Assembly (NCBI GenBank): GCA_947498325.1
Contig: CANMKE010000021.1
Location: 34,349-98,348, forward strand
Reading direction: 5' to 3'
DNA length: 64,000 bases
DNA from: an uncultured Persicobacter sp.
GTDB lineage: Bacteria; Bacteroidota; Bacteroidia; Cytophagales; Cyclobacteriaceae
Shown: positions 44,899 through 54,006 of the stretch, one piece after another
How positions within the stretch are numbered: the stretch's first letter is position 1
Layout of the letters: each line of letters begins with the position of its first letter
The notes under the pieces: generated by a model
Told to the model about the DNA's origin: nothing
What the model saw: the letters and a program-made list of their open reading frames with translations, nothing else
Databases searched by the model: none
Position numbers and translations under genes: made by a program

Positions 44899-46161
44899 AT
44901 GCTCATTATTGATTCTAAATTAAGACAACGCGAAAAAGATAAAAGCCCAATCAAAGTGGGCTTAGTTGGCTTCGGGGCAATGGGTAAGGGGATATACAAT
45001 CAGATTTTTTTGCACACACCAGGCATGACGGTAACTGCGATCTTGAATCGGTCGGTAGATCATATTTTTCAATTTCTGCAACCATATAGTAATCGTGAAC
45101 TGATCGGTGAACATGATTTCTTCAATTTAACACCTGCAGTACATTCTGAACTTGGGACATTCTTAAAAGAGGATTTTGATATTATCGTTGAGGCAACGGG
45201 ATCAGTTGATTTTGCTTTAAATGTGGGTAAAAAAGTCATTGCTGCAGGTAAACACCTTCTATCATTTAATGCCGAACTTGATGCTACTTTTGGTCCTTTA
45301 TTGAAGAATTTAGCAGAGCAAGCAGGGGTTATTTATTCGGGATCCGATGGTGACCAGCCGGGAGTTATCATGAATCTATATCGCTATGTGAAGCAAATGG
45401 GGCTTAAGCCTTTGGTGTGTGGCAATATTAAAGGTTTGCAGGACCGATACCGTACGCCAGCAACCCAAAAGAATTATGCAAAGACCTACGGACTCAGCCC
45501 ACAAATGGCGACCAGTTTTGCTGACGGCACCAAAATTTCTTTTGAACAGTCTGCAGTGGCCAATGCAACGGGCTTTGGGGTGAATCAGCGAGGGATGAAT
45601 GGCTTTGAATTCAAAGGTCATATTGACGAGGCCAAGAAATTCTATGACTTCGAATCGCTGAAGGCCAACGGTGGGATCGTTGATTATCTGGTAGGAACCT
45701 TGCCTGCTCCCGGTGTTTTTGTTTATGCTTATTCCGAAGACCCTATCGCACACCATCATCTTAATTATTATAAGCTCGGAAAGGGACCATTATATTCTTT
45801 TTATAACCCCTATCACTTATGCATTTTTGATGTGCCCACTTCTATTTCGAGGGTAGTGGATTTTGCAGATCAAATTATTGTTCCAAAGAACGGAATATAT
45901 GTTGAAGTGGTGGCGGTGAGCAAAACAGACTTGAAAGCGGGTGATCGGATTGATGGAATTGGAGGTTTTAAGACTTATGGCGTTTGTGAGAACACTGCTA
46001 TTGCCAGACGTGAAAATCTTTTGCCGATGGGTTTAGCTGAAGGAGCGATACTCAAGCGGGCTATTCCCAAAGATCAACCTATCACGGTTGCGGATGTGGA
46101 ATTGAAGTCAGAAGATTTATGGTGCGATTATGAGTTGCAGTTTTCTTTAAACTTTGTTTAA
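44899..46161 (+). CDS. NAD(P)-dependent oxidoreductase with SAF domain
   Basis: The 420-residue protein has an N-terminal Rossmann fold (VGLVGFGAMGKGIYNQIF, residues 20-37; DIIVEATGSVDFALN) like homoserine dehydrogenase-type enzymes. Near the C-terminus is a SAF-like segment (LAEGAILKRAIPKDQPITVADVEL). Proteins with this layout recur in CDP-sugar clusters with rfbG and RmlC-like genes. It probably reduces or otherwise modifies the ketosugar, but the reaction is not established here. Confidence 0.75.
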   Translation: MLIIDSKLRQREKDKSPIKVGLVGFGAMGKGIYNQIFLHTPGMTVTAILNRSVDHIFQFLQPYSNRELIGEHDFFNLTPAVHSELGTFLKEDFDIIVEATGSVDFALNVGKKVIAAGKHLLSFNAELDATFGPLLKNLAEQAGVIYSGSDGDQPGVIMNLYRYVKQMGLKPLVCGNIKGLQDRYRTPATQKNYAKTYGLSPQMATSFADGTKISFEQSAVANATGFGVNQRGMNGFEFKGHIDEAKKFYDFESLKANGGIVDYLVGTLPAPGVFVYAYSEDPIAHHHLNYYKLGKGPLYSFYNPYHLCIFDVPTSISRVVDFADQIIVPKNGIYVEVVAVSKTDLKAGDRIDGIGGFKTYGVCENTAIARRENLLPMGLAEGAILKRAIPKDQPITVADVELKSEDLWCDYELQFSLNFV

Positions 46162-46163
46162 GC

Positions 46164-47153
46164 ATGAAATTACTTTACGTCATATTGTTTCATAAAGAAC
46201 CGAAGCAATTGTTTCGGTTGGTGGACAGGCTGTCGGCGGAAGGCAATCATATTGTTTTACACATTTGTAAAAATGTGACCGATCAGATGCATCAAAAAGT
46301 TAAAGCATTTTTCTCAACCTATCATCAAGTTCACTTTTGTGAACGAGTAAGGGGAACATGGTGCACTCACAAAACTGTGGAAGCCATGTGTAATGGGATG
46401 AAATACGCCATAGATCATCAATTGGAATTTGATTATTGTTCCGTGATTTCTGCGCAAGATTACCCCATTAAAAATAATGCATTTATTCAGGAATTCTTTA
46501 CCAAAAACAAGGGGAAACAATTCATCAATTATTGGGATATGCAACCGATTATTAATGCTAATGAGCCCTATTATAATACCATTTTGCAACGTGAACGCGT
46601 AGATCGGGAAACAAGTAAGTTTGAAAATTATACTTTCTTTTACCGTGATAAAATTAGGATTGAGATTCCTGGTAATCATAACGCTCAGGCAAAACGATTT
46701 TCGGAAAAAGCATCTAATTGCGTGAAAAAGCTTGTTGGCTTGATAATTCACAAGCGGAAATTTCTGAAGGGGATGCACCCTTATGGCGGCTCAGACTGGT
46801 ACAGTTTGAGTTACGATGCTATAAAATTTATTGTGCAGGTTTATGAACAAAAGCATCATCCCATCAATAAATTCATGAGGACTGTGGCCTGTAGTTCTGA
46901 GATTTACTTTCAGACCTTATTGTTAAATTCCGACTTTCGGGATCAGGTGGTAAATGATAACCTGAGGCTCATTATCTGGCCAAAAAAAAATTGGCATCCT
47001 GATATTATTCAGTCCAAAGATATACAGACTGTCCTGGAATCAAATGCGCTGTATGCCCGAAAATTTGATCAGCAGGTGGATCAAGAAATTTTTGATCTTA
47101 TTGATCAGCAATTACTTTTTACAAATGTTAAAACTTTGAATTCATCTACTTAA
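46164..47153 (+). CDS. GT14 family glycosyltransferase (core-2/I-branching type) 1
   Basis: The 329-residue protein begins with the GT14-like N-terminus MKLLYVILFHKEPKQLFRLVDRL and has VLHICKN, FDYCSVISAQDYPI (the SGQDYPI-like motif), GKQFINYW and GGSDWYSLSYDA. Such enzymes transfer GlcNAc or xylose to acceptor sugars in animals and are found in bacterial polysaccharide clusters. It follows the oxidoreductase gene by 2 bases. Donor and acceptor are unknown. Confidence 0.85.
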   Translation: MKLLYVILFHKEPKQLFRLVDRLSAEGNHIVLHICKNVTDQMHQKVKAFFSTYHQVHFCERVRGTWCTHKTVEAMCNGMKYAIDHQLEFDYCSVISAQDYPIKNNAFIQEFFTKNKGKQFINYWDMQPIINANEPYYNTILQRERVDRETSKFENYTFFYRDKIRIEIPGNHNAQAKRFSEKASNCVKKLVGLIIHKRKFLKGMHPYGGSDWYSLSYDAIKFIVQVYEQKHHPINKFMRTVACSSEIYFQTLLLNSDFRDQVVNDNLRLIIWPKKNWHPDIIQSKDIQTVLESNALYARKFDQQVDQEIFDLIDQQLLFTNVKTLNSST

Positions 47154-48127
47154 TGAAATTGACTTTTGTGATCTTATATCATAAAAATCCAATCCAACTA
47201 TTTCGATTGGTGAATCACTTAACCGGCCCATCCTGTTCAGTGGTAATTCATGTATGTAAGAATGAATCCGAGGAAAATTTCAATAAAATCAAAACCTATT
47301 TCTCAAACTATGACAATGTCAGGTTTTCAAAAAGGAGCCGAGGGAGGTGGGGTGGTTTTTCTCTGGTGAAGGCCAGTTTGGATGCCATGCAGTTGGCTGT
47401 TGATGAATTTCAGTTTGACTATTTATACCTCATCAGTGGGCAAGATTATCCTGTGATCAGTTCCTCAGAAATGATGTCGTTTCTGAAAGATCACCGAGGA
47501 AAAGAGTTTATTAATTATTGGCCCATGAATCCGGCCTATCTTTCGGAGGGTTACTTTAATGTTGTTAAACAGCGCCATATTAAAGACCACAGCAGGCAGC
47601 AGGACCGATACAATCTTTATTATTTCTGGTGGAAAGGTCAAAAAAAGGCGTTCCCCGGACATTTTAATCAGCATATATCATCAAAAAAGGAATGGTTGAT
47701 TGAGTTTGTAAAACGTGGGATACATGCTGTTGTTCCTCAGAGGTCATTTATGTCAGGCCTTGCGCCATATGCAGGTTCCCAATGGTTTACCCTTAGTTTT
47801 GATTGTGTGAATTATTGCCTTCAGGTGGCGAACCGTCGTTTAGACTATGTGAAGTACATGCAAAAGGTGAGTGTGCCTGATGAGATGTTTTTTCAGTCCA
47901 TTATTCTAAATGGCGATTTTCAATCCAAAGTGATTAATCATAATTTAAGAGCTATTTTTTTTAGTGATCAGGAGGGACCGCAGCCACATCCGGAGATATT
48001 GGATGAAAGTTACCTGCCAAAAATATTGAACTCAAAGGCGCATTTTTCCCGTAAATTTGATATGGATTTTGATGAGAAGATATTGAATTTACTGGATGAG
48101 CATAATTCGAAAACCCAACAGCTATAA
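47153..48127 (+). CDS. GT14 family glycosyltransferase (core-2/I-branching type) 2
   Basis: The 324-residue protein is a paralogue of the previous gene product: MKLTFVILYHKNPIQLFRLVNHL, VIHVCKN, FDYLYLISGQDYPV, GKEFINYWPMN and AGSQWFTLSFDC. Its start codon overlaps the stop of the preceding gene (TAATG), so translation is coupled. The tandem pair suggests duplication followed by specialisation for two linkages. The substrate is unknown. Confidence 0.85.
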   Translation: MKLTFVILYHKNPIQLFRLVNHLTGPSCSVVIHVCKNESEENFNKIKTYFSNYDNVRFSKRSRGRWGGFSLVKASLDAMQLAVDEFQFDYLYLISGQDYPVISSSEMMSFLKDHRGKEFINYWPMNPAYLSEGYFNVVKQRHIKDHSRQQDRYNLYYFWWKGQKKAFPGHFNQHISSKKEWLIEFVKRGIHAVVPQRSFMSGLAPYAGSQWFTLSFDCVNYCLQVANRRLDYVKYMQKVSVPDEMFFQSIILNGDFQSKVINHNLRAIFFSDQEGPQPHPEILDESYLPKILNSKAHFSRKFDMDFDEKILNLLDEHNSKTQQL

Positions 48128-48129
48128 CT

Positions 48130-49362
48130 ATGTCGATATTGAATAAATTGAAAAGAAAATTGGGCGAAATGGCATTGAATAATCTGCCAAGAAATACCTC
48201 GCTTAAGCCGACGGGCTATTTTGATGCCTTTTCCGGATATTTCGCTAAATTCCCTGATAGCAAAGTGAAGGTTTATGCGATTTACCCCTCTCTCACCACT
48301 AAATTAGTCGTTGACAAGGCATTCTACGATGCTTTTTCTTCCTTTACTAAATATGACCCTGCAGTTGAAAGTGGCGATAATGTAACGTTGTCTTGTACAA
48401 CGGATTATAAATTGGCTGTTATTCCTTATGGTCGTATTATTGCCAATAATGTGTCAATGGTCGCCGTAATTACGGAGGAAAATCAGTTGCTCTCGGAAGT
48501 TTCTCTTCAGTATGATGTAGACAGAGAAGCTAAAGGCAAAGACAGCTTGGTGTTTCGCAGAAAATATTTCTCTACACCATTATTTATTAATGGTACTGTT
48601 TTTAACATGCTCGGTGGCGGTGGAACGATTAATAATATTGGGCATTGGATGTTGGATGCGTTGGCGAGGTTGAACTTTCTGAAAGAGGCAGGTTTGTTTG
48701 ATGAGGTAGATTATTTTCTTGTACCGAACTTTGCCCATGAATTTCAAAAGGAAAGTTTGCAGCTATTTGGAATCGCACCAGAGCGAATTGTGGTTGCCGA
48801 TGGCGAAACACACTTTCAGGCAGAACGTTTGATTTCCACAAGCCACCCACGTGGTGCACGTAGCTATTTGGTTCCGCATTGGTTGATCTCATTTTATCAA
48901 AATACGATTGGCGAAAAAGCGAAGGCACTTAACACAAATTATCCCTCGAAAATTTATGTAAGTAGAAGAGACTCCAAATTGAGAGGAATAGAAAATGAAG
49001 ACCAACTAATTTCCTTTCTCGAAAGTGAAGGTTATACCACTTTAGAAATGAGTAAATATTCTTTACTGGAAAAAGTGGCGATTTTCCAACAGGCTGAAAG
49101 TATTATCGGCATGTCGGGAGCTGGTCTGATCGGACTACTGTTTGCGAATCGGGGGATGCAATTTCTTGAGCTGTTTCCTCGGGGATTTGTCCACTCTCTT
49201 TATTATAATATTGCAAATTTCCTGGATATGGATTATCAATATTTGATATGTGATTCAGCCTCAAAATCCGAAGATATTAAAAAGGCCCAACTTGAGGATA
49301 TTCGGGTTGATATTTCAGACATAAAAAAAATTACTGACGGATGGAAGGTGCCAAAGTACTGA
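48130..49362 (+). CDS. GT61 family (DUF563) glycosyltransferase
   Basis: The 410-residue protein has the DUF563/GT61 pattern: GGGTINNIGHWMLDALARL (the HWMLD-type motif), VDYFLVPNFAHEFQ, KIYVSRRDSKLRG and IIGMSGAGLIGLLFANRG near the end. GT61 enzymes include plant xylosyl- and arabinosyltransferases, and bacterial members occur in surface-polysaccharide clusters. It follows the second GT14 gene by 2 bases and overlaps the next gene by 22 bp. Confidence 0.85.
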   Translation: MSILNKLKRKLGEMALNNLPRNTSLKPTGYFDAFSGYFAKFPDSKVKVYAIYPSLTTKLVVDKAFYDAFSSFTKYDPAVESGDNVTLSCTTDYKLAVIPYGRIIANNVSMVAVITEENQLLSEVSLQYDVDREAKGKDSLVFRRKYFSTPLFINGTVFNMLGGGGTINNIGHWMLDALARLNFLKEAGLFDEVDYFLVPNFAHEFQKESLQLFGIAPERIVVADGETHFQAERLISTSHPRGARSYLVPHWLISFYQNTIGEKAKALNTNYPSKIYVSRRDSKLRGIENEDQLISFLESEGYTTLEMSKYSLLEKVAIFQQAESIIGMSGAGLIGLLFANRGMQFLELFPRGFVHSLYYNIANFLDMDYQYLICDSASKSEDIKKAQLEDIRVDISDIKKITDGWKVPKY

Positions 49363-50489
49363 TAATTCAAAAATCCCTGCCACATTATCGTCTTACTTTT
49401 TTTGAGGGCTTACGTCGATTTTTATTGACCAAAGGCGTTGAGCTTTCCTTGGCTTATGGAAATGGAAACAAAGAGGATCAAAAAAAACAGGACTTAGTAA
49501 AGTTGGATTGGGCCATTCCATATGAGAATGAGGTGTTTTCTGTGGCGGGTAAGGAACTTTATTGGCAACCATTGCTGCATCTTGTGGCAGATTTCGATTT
49601 GGTAGTGGTTGAGCAGGCGAATAAACTTTTGCTCAATTATATGCTGATGGTCAGGAAAAAAAAGAATGGCTTTAAGCTGGCTTTCTGGGGGCATGGCATT
49701 GCGGAGAATATAGGGGTTTCCAAAACTTCAAAGTTATGGAAGCAGCGTCTATTTCATCAGGCAGATTGGTGGTTTGCTTATACCCGAGGTGTGGCAGATT
49801 TGCTTAGCCGTTTCGGCATTGATCCTTCCATAATTACGGTGGTGCAGAATGCCATTGATACCAAAAAATTGCAGGCGGATTTTGAGGCGGGTTCTCAGGT
49901 AGAGCTTGATTTAATAAAAGAGACTTATAATATCAAGGGCAACCGTTTGGGAATATATTGTGGGGGGATTTACGAGGAAAAGCGTAGTGCTTTTTTACTG
50001 GATGCCGTTATTGCTGTCAGAGAACAAATTGCTGATTTTGAATTTATTGTGGTTGGGGCAGGCTGTGAAGATTTTTATTGGAAAAATGCTGCCTTAGCCT
50101 ATCCTTTTATTCATTATTTGGGGCCTCAATTTGGTGCCCAAAAGGCGGCTTTGTTAAAACTGTCTGATGTGTTTTTGTGTCCCGGGCTCGTTGGGCTTGC
50201 AGTGCTCGATGCATTTGTTACGCAGTGTCCATTAATCACGACGGATTATCGTTATCACAGCCCAGAGGTGGATTATTTGGAGCATGGGTATAATGGTTTA
50301 ATCACCGATAATACACTTGATGATTATGTGCAGGAGGTCGTGGCCTTGCTTGAGGATGAACAGCGATTGAATGAGATGAAAACCGCTTGTGCTATTTCTG
50401 CCGCAAAATACAGCATTGAACACATGGTTGATAATTTTGGAAAAGGGATATTGTCGGCCTTGCAGCCTACACTAAATACAGTTAGTTAA
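49341..50489 (+). CDS. GT4 family glycosyltransferase
   Basis: The 382-residue protein has the GT-B fold of GT4: an N-terminal acceptor domain starting KVLIIQKSLPHYRLTFFEGL, then LGIYCGGIYEEKRSAFLLDAV, FIVVGAGCEDFYWK, VFLCPGLVGLAVLDAF and the C-terminal helix region. The E-x7-E-like region is modified to PGLVGLAVLDAF. It closes the plus-strand run of the cluster and overlaps the end of the opposite-strand GT4 gene by 8 bp. Confidence 0.85.
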   Translation: MEGAKVLIIQKSLPHYRLTFFEGLRRFLLTKGVELSLAYGNGNKEDQKKQDLVKLDWAIPYENEVFSVAGKELYWQPLLHLVADFDLVVVEQANKLLLNYMLMVRKKKNGFKLAFWGHGIAENIGVSKTSKLWKQRLFHQADWWFAYTRGVADLLSRFGIDPSIITVVQNAIDTKKLQADFEAGSQVELDLIKETYNIKGNRLGIYCGGIYEEKRSAFLLDAVIAVREQIADFEFIVVGAGCEDFYWKNAALAYPFIHYLGPQFGAQKAALLKLSDVFLCPGLVGLAVLDAFVTQCPLITTDYRYHSPEVDYLEHGYNGLITDNTLDDYVQEVVALLEDEQRLNEMKTACAISAAKYSIEHMVDNFGKGILSALQPTLNTVS

Positions 50490-51636
50490 CAGGTGTTTTG
50501 ATTAAGGAGTCATATATCGAGGACAGTAATTTTAAATTTTGTTCAGGAGTATAATTTTCCTGGTAAGTTTTTCGAGCTTGCTGAATTAACTGTTCAGTAA
50601 TGGTATATTCTTTAATTATTTTTGCCAGATCATTGGGGTTTCCCCATTGGAAGTGAAAACCATTATGGCCATGTTGAACCAAATCTCGAACATTTTCAAT
50701 GTTGGAACAAATGATCGGTGTACCAGTACTGAAAGCCTCAATGATGGTCATAGGTAAGCCTTCATACCATTCGGAGAGGAACAATAAAGCACTGCAACTT
50801 TTTAGTTTCGCAGCAATAAAATCCTTGTCTTGAAAACCGTGATATTTGAGCATGGGGTATTTTAAGCTCGCAGCTATTACCTCCTCACGGAAAGGGCCAT
50901 CACCGATGATTTCCACTGGCTGATGAATATTTGGCATGGCTTTCAGTAAAGTCGGAATACCTTTCTCTTCCGATAAACGCCCAATAAACAGTAATGCATT
51001 ATTTCTTTTATTAAGCTCACTCAGGCCAAAATCAGGAATGAAATTGGGCTTGACCACCGCTTGACTTTCTGAAATATCCATATGACTATTCAGAAATGTT
51101 GCTTTGGCAAATGGGGTTAAAAAGATGAATTTGCTCACGCCTTTAATGAAAGTGGAATTTTCGTGATGATATGCCAGCATACTGGCGAGGTGAGCACTTT
51201 TCAAAGCGGAGTTTTTAAAGCATTTATGCCGGATGGCGGGGCTGCTAAACGTTTTATTGACACACAAAGTACAAGGCTGCTGATTGCGGGTTAATAAGCC
51301 TGATGGACATAGCAACCGATAATTGTGGATGGTCATGACCAGTGGAATGCCGAGTTTTGTACATACTTGGAAAATGGCGGGCGAGAGCTTATAGAAAAAG
51401 TTGTGTAAGTGGATGACATCAGGCTGGAATTGGTCAATTTTTTCCATCAGCCTTTTTTCACTTTCTCTATTATTGAATACTTCCCACAGGAATGCGGGAA
51501 ATTGAAGTTCTTTATTTGAAAAGACCAAGGTATCTACTTCAAATTTCTTTTGTAAAAGCGTGGTTTCGTGTTCAAAAACAGTATCCTCACCACCATGTTG
51601 GAGATAACGAGTATGAACAATCAGTATTTTATGCAT
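50482..51636 (-). CDS. GT4 family glycosyltransferase on the opposite strand
   Basis: A GT4 enzyme with VHTRYLQHGGEDTVFEHE at the N-terminus, the acceptor-domain motif VIHLHNFFYKLSP, LLFIGRLSEEKGIPTLLKAM, VEIIGDGPFREEV, LLFLSEWYEGLPMTIIEAFSTGTPII (the E-x7-E motif) and a terminal helix. The frame is open to 51678, but the Met at 51634-51636 (MHKILIVHTRY) gives the natural start; the upstream 14 residues lack features. It is the only cluster gene on the minus strand and is divergent from the GT2 gene. Confidence 0.9.
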   Translation of the reverse strand: MHKILIVHTRYLQHGGEDTVFEHETTLLQKKFEVDTLVFSNKELQFPAFLWEVFNNRESEKRLMEKIDQFQPDVIHLHNFFYKLSPAIFQVCTKLGIPLVMTIHNYRLLCPSGLLTRNQQPCTLCVNKTFSSPAIRHKCFKNSALKSAHLASMLAYHHENSTFIKGVSKFIFLTPFAKATFLNSHMDISESQAVVKPNFIPDFGLSELNKRNNALLFIGRLSEEKGIPTLLKAMPNIHQPVEIIGDGPFREEVIAASLKYPMLKYHGFQDKDFIAAKLKSCSALLFLSEWYEGLPMTIIEAFSTGTPIICSNIENVRDLVQHGHNGFHFQWGNPNDLAKIIKEYTITEQLIQQARKTYQENYTPEQNLKLLSSIYDSLIKTPVN

Positions 51637-51717
51637 ATTGGATTTATAAAAGGCTAACGTAGGAACCAAGTGCAACATATTTGGGTTTATATATTTGATT
51701 AATACAAATGTCAGCCC

Positions 51718-52557
51718 ATGTTATATATTGTTATCCCTGTATTTAATAGAAAGGAATTCACTAAAGAATGTTTACTTTCTTTGCAACAACAGTCAAGAAA
51801 AGATTTTAAGACCATCATAGTCGATGACGGTTCTACGGATGGAACGGCGGAAATGCTCGCCGATGAATTTCCTGAGGTATTGGTGATGAAAGGCCATGGA
51901 GATTTATGGTGGACGGCCTCGATTAATATGGGGATCCGTGAAGCACTGCGTTTGGGTGCTGATCGTGTAATGACCCTAAATAATGATACCCTTGCACCAA
52001 CCCAATGGATCGAAAAGATGATGAAAGCTTCTGAGGAGCTGCCTTCTGCGCTTATTGGAGCACTTAATGTTGAAAATGGCAGTGGAAAAATTCACTACGG
52101 AGGAGAAAAAATCAATTGGAATGTATATACAAACACCAAGTTGATTGATGAATTGCCTACGGATCAATTGCAAGGATTACACCTGGTGACCCACTTTCCT
52201 GGACGAGGCCTTATTATTCCTAAAGAAGTGTTTGATAAAGTCGGCCTGTTTGATCAGGAGAGTTTGCCCCATTATTATGCCGATTATGAATTTACCTATC
52301 GGGCAAATGCGGCAGGATTTAAGATCTATTGTAATTACGACGCACCTTTACTCACTTATCCTGAGGCTTCTGGAGACCAGACGCTACGTAAAAGAAAAAC
52401 GTTTTCAGCCTATTGGGATCACCTTTTCGGCATAAGGGGAGGAGGGAATCTGCGGAATTTTACCCGTTTTACCTTGAGGCATTGTCCTAAAAAATATTTG
52501 CCAAGATATATTGTTGAGGGGTATTCAAGGCGATTATTAGGCTATTGGATCAGTTGA
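51718..52557 (+). CDS. GT2 family glycosyltransferase
   Basis: The 279-residue protein has a classical GT2 N-terminus: LYIVIPVFNRKEFTKECLLSLQQQ, FKTIIVDDGSTDGTAEML and VMTLNNDTLAP (the DxD-like NDT). A later KVGLFDQESLPHYYADYEFTYRANAAG segment is typical of the rhamnosyltransferase-like subgroup. It should add one sugar to a lipid-linked intermediate at the inner membrane face. It lies at the end of the cluster. Confidence 0.92.
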   Translation: MLYIVIPVFNRKEFTKECLLSLQQQSRKDFKTIIVDDGSTDGTAEMLADEFPEVLVMKGHGDLWWTASINMGIREALRLGADRVMTLNNDTLAPTQWIEKMMKASEELPSALIGALNVENGSGKIHYGGEKINWNVYTNTKLIDELPTDQLQGLHLVTHFPGRGLIIPKEVFDKVGLFDQESLPHYYADYEFTYRANAAGFKIYCNYDAPLLTYPEASGDQTLRKRKTFSAYWDHLFGIRGGGNLRNFTRFTLRHCPKKYLPRYIVEGYSRRLLGYWIS

Positions 52558-52646
52558 TCAATCAGGTTTTTTAATTCAAATTCCCTTTTTCCGGTTCTCA
52601 GTATTGGGAGGCGAACGGTTTGACCCAATGATTTTAACAAAAAAAA

Positions 52647-52667
52647 CACCCTCTCGGAGAGAGGGTG
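52647..52667 (-). terminator. terminator of the porin gene
   Basis: CACCCTCT and AGAGGGTG form an 8-bp stem with a 5-base loop. On the minus strand a T tract follows, about 30 bases after the stop at 52698. Confidence 0.9.
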
Positions 52668-52697
52668 CCACAACCCTGAAATGAATCAGAGTCTTAT

Positions 52698-53855
52698 TTA
52701 GAAACTAAATACAGCCGCTAGCATCGCTTGGAAACCGCTATTCTGCATAGTTCCATCCAAGTTTGTAAATTGTACGTCCATGTCATCTATGTTATCAGAC
52801 AATACATCGTATCTGATTTCTGGAATCAAACGAAGTGGTCCGATATTATAATTTCCTGAAAGGGTAAATGCTGTGGCATTGGTTTTAGTGCTACCGTCAA
52901 AATTTTCTTGTTTTACGGAAGTTGCGAAGTATTCTCCTCTGAAGCCTAAACCAAATTTCTCAGAAAGGCTATAGTTTAAATACATGGCTGCACCACTGAA
53001 CTGGTCAGTAATATCTCCGGCTTCGTCCTTAGTAGTTGTAGGAGCAATCGCACCGTTAAAACCAATTAGGAAATCATCATTTACTGTATATGTAGTTGTG
53101 ATATCAAATTCCTGAGTGAATACTAAATCACCATCTGCTGATCCACCGATATAGTTCAAATATACATCCCATCCTTCAACAGGAGCGAAGAAGATCTGAC
53201 CACCAAAATATTTTGGATTGATAGAAGCAAATTTGGTGTCAGTTTCATTGAAGATTCCTGCCATTACCGCAAATTTGTCAGAGAATGCATAATCCGCTTT
53301 CACACCTGTATGGTAAAATGGGCCATTAGAGAAAAGGTATGAAGTAGAGTAGTTGTAGTTACCATTAGCATCGATAAGCTCATAACCCACATGCGTAGAA
53401 AAATTACCCATTGTGAAGGTCAGTTTTTCAGTAGCAGCCCAAGTAACATATAATTGTTTGATGATAGAAAGGTTATTATCGACAATAGTACCATCTTCTG
53501 TCTCAATCGCCTGGCCGTTGGCTTGAATCGCACGAGGTCCTACGGCTAAATCGGCTACGAAACCTACATTCCCTACTTGCTTAGAGAATACGATGTTGGC
53601 CATTCCCAAAGAGAAGGAGTTGTTACCATCTGCAAATGAGGTCAGGGATTCCTGAACATTTGAGTAGCGGTAATAAGTATCTATAAAACCAGAAATTTCT
53701 AATGGACTTTTTTCTTCTGGCACTGCTGATTCCTCTTTTGCTTCTTCATTTTCAGCTGTTGGCTCATCATTATTTTCTGCTCCAAAGCTTAATGTTGTCC
53801 CAAATAGACATAGTGATAGGACAAAAAGGGATATTTTTGTAAATTGAAGTTTCAT
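52698..53855 (-). CDS. outer-membrane beta-barrel porin linked to the ammonium transporter
   Basis: The 385-residue protein has a signal peptide (about 1-25), an acidic Glu-rich linker (30-50) and then a barrel of alternating amphipathic strands starting LEISGFIDTYYRYSN. It ends in a hydrophobic strand closing with Phe (LAAVFSF), the usual outer-membrane signature. It lies downstream of the amt gene with a hairpin between the two, and co-expression with amt is plausible. In many Bacteroidota, amt is followed by such a porin-like gene, but its substrate is not known. Confidence 0.75.
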   Translation of the reverse strand: MKLQFTKISLFVLSLCLFGTTLSFGAENNDEPTAENEEAKEESAVPEEKSPLEISGFIDTYYRYSNVQESLTSFADGNNSFSLGMANIVFSKQVGNVGFVADLAVGPRAIQANGQAIETEDGTIVDNNLSIIKQLYVTWAATEKLTFTMGNFSTHVGYELIDANGNYNYSTSYLFSNGPFYHTGVKADYAFSDKFAVMAGIFNETDTKFASINPKYFGGQIFFAPVEGWDVYLNYIGGSADGDLVFTQEFDITTTYTVNDDFLIGFNGAIAPTTTKDEAGDITDQFSGAAMYLNYSLSEKFGLGFRGEYFATSVKQENFDGSTKTNATAFTLSGNYNIGPLRLIPEIRYDVLSDNIDDMDVQFTNLDGTMQNSGFQAMLAAVFSF

Positions 53856-53967
53856 ACTTCTATTGGTTTAGAATTTTCGATTGTGAAAGGTTGGAAATAC
53901 TCGTTTGGCGATGAGATTCCATAGGAAGTTTATCATTCATTGTGAAGATTGAATGATGTTATTTTAA

Positions 53968-54001
53968 GCAGGGAGTATTGGCGTACTCCCTGCCTTTTTT
54001 T
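53968..54001 (+). terminator. strong hairpin between amt and the porin gene
   Basis: GCAGGGAGTA and TACTCCCTGC form a perfect 10-bp stem with loop TTGGCG. The T run is on the plus strand, opposite to amt; on the minus strand only a TT follows. It may still act as a partial terminator or processing site for the amt transcript, or it may stop antisense transcripts. Confidence 0.55.
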
Positions 54002-54006
54002 AGTTT

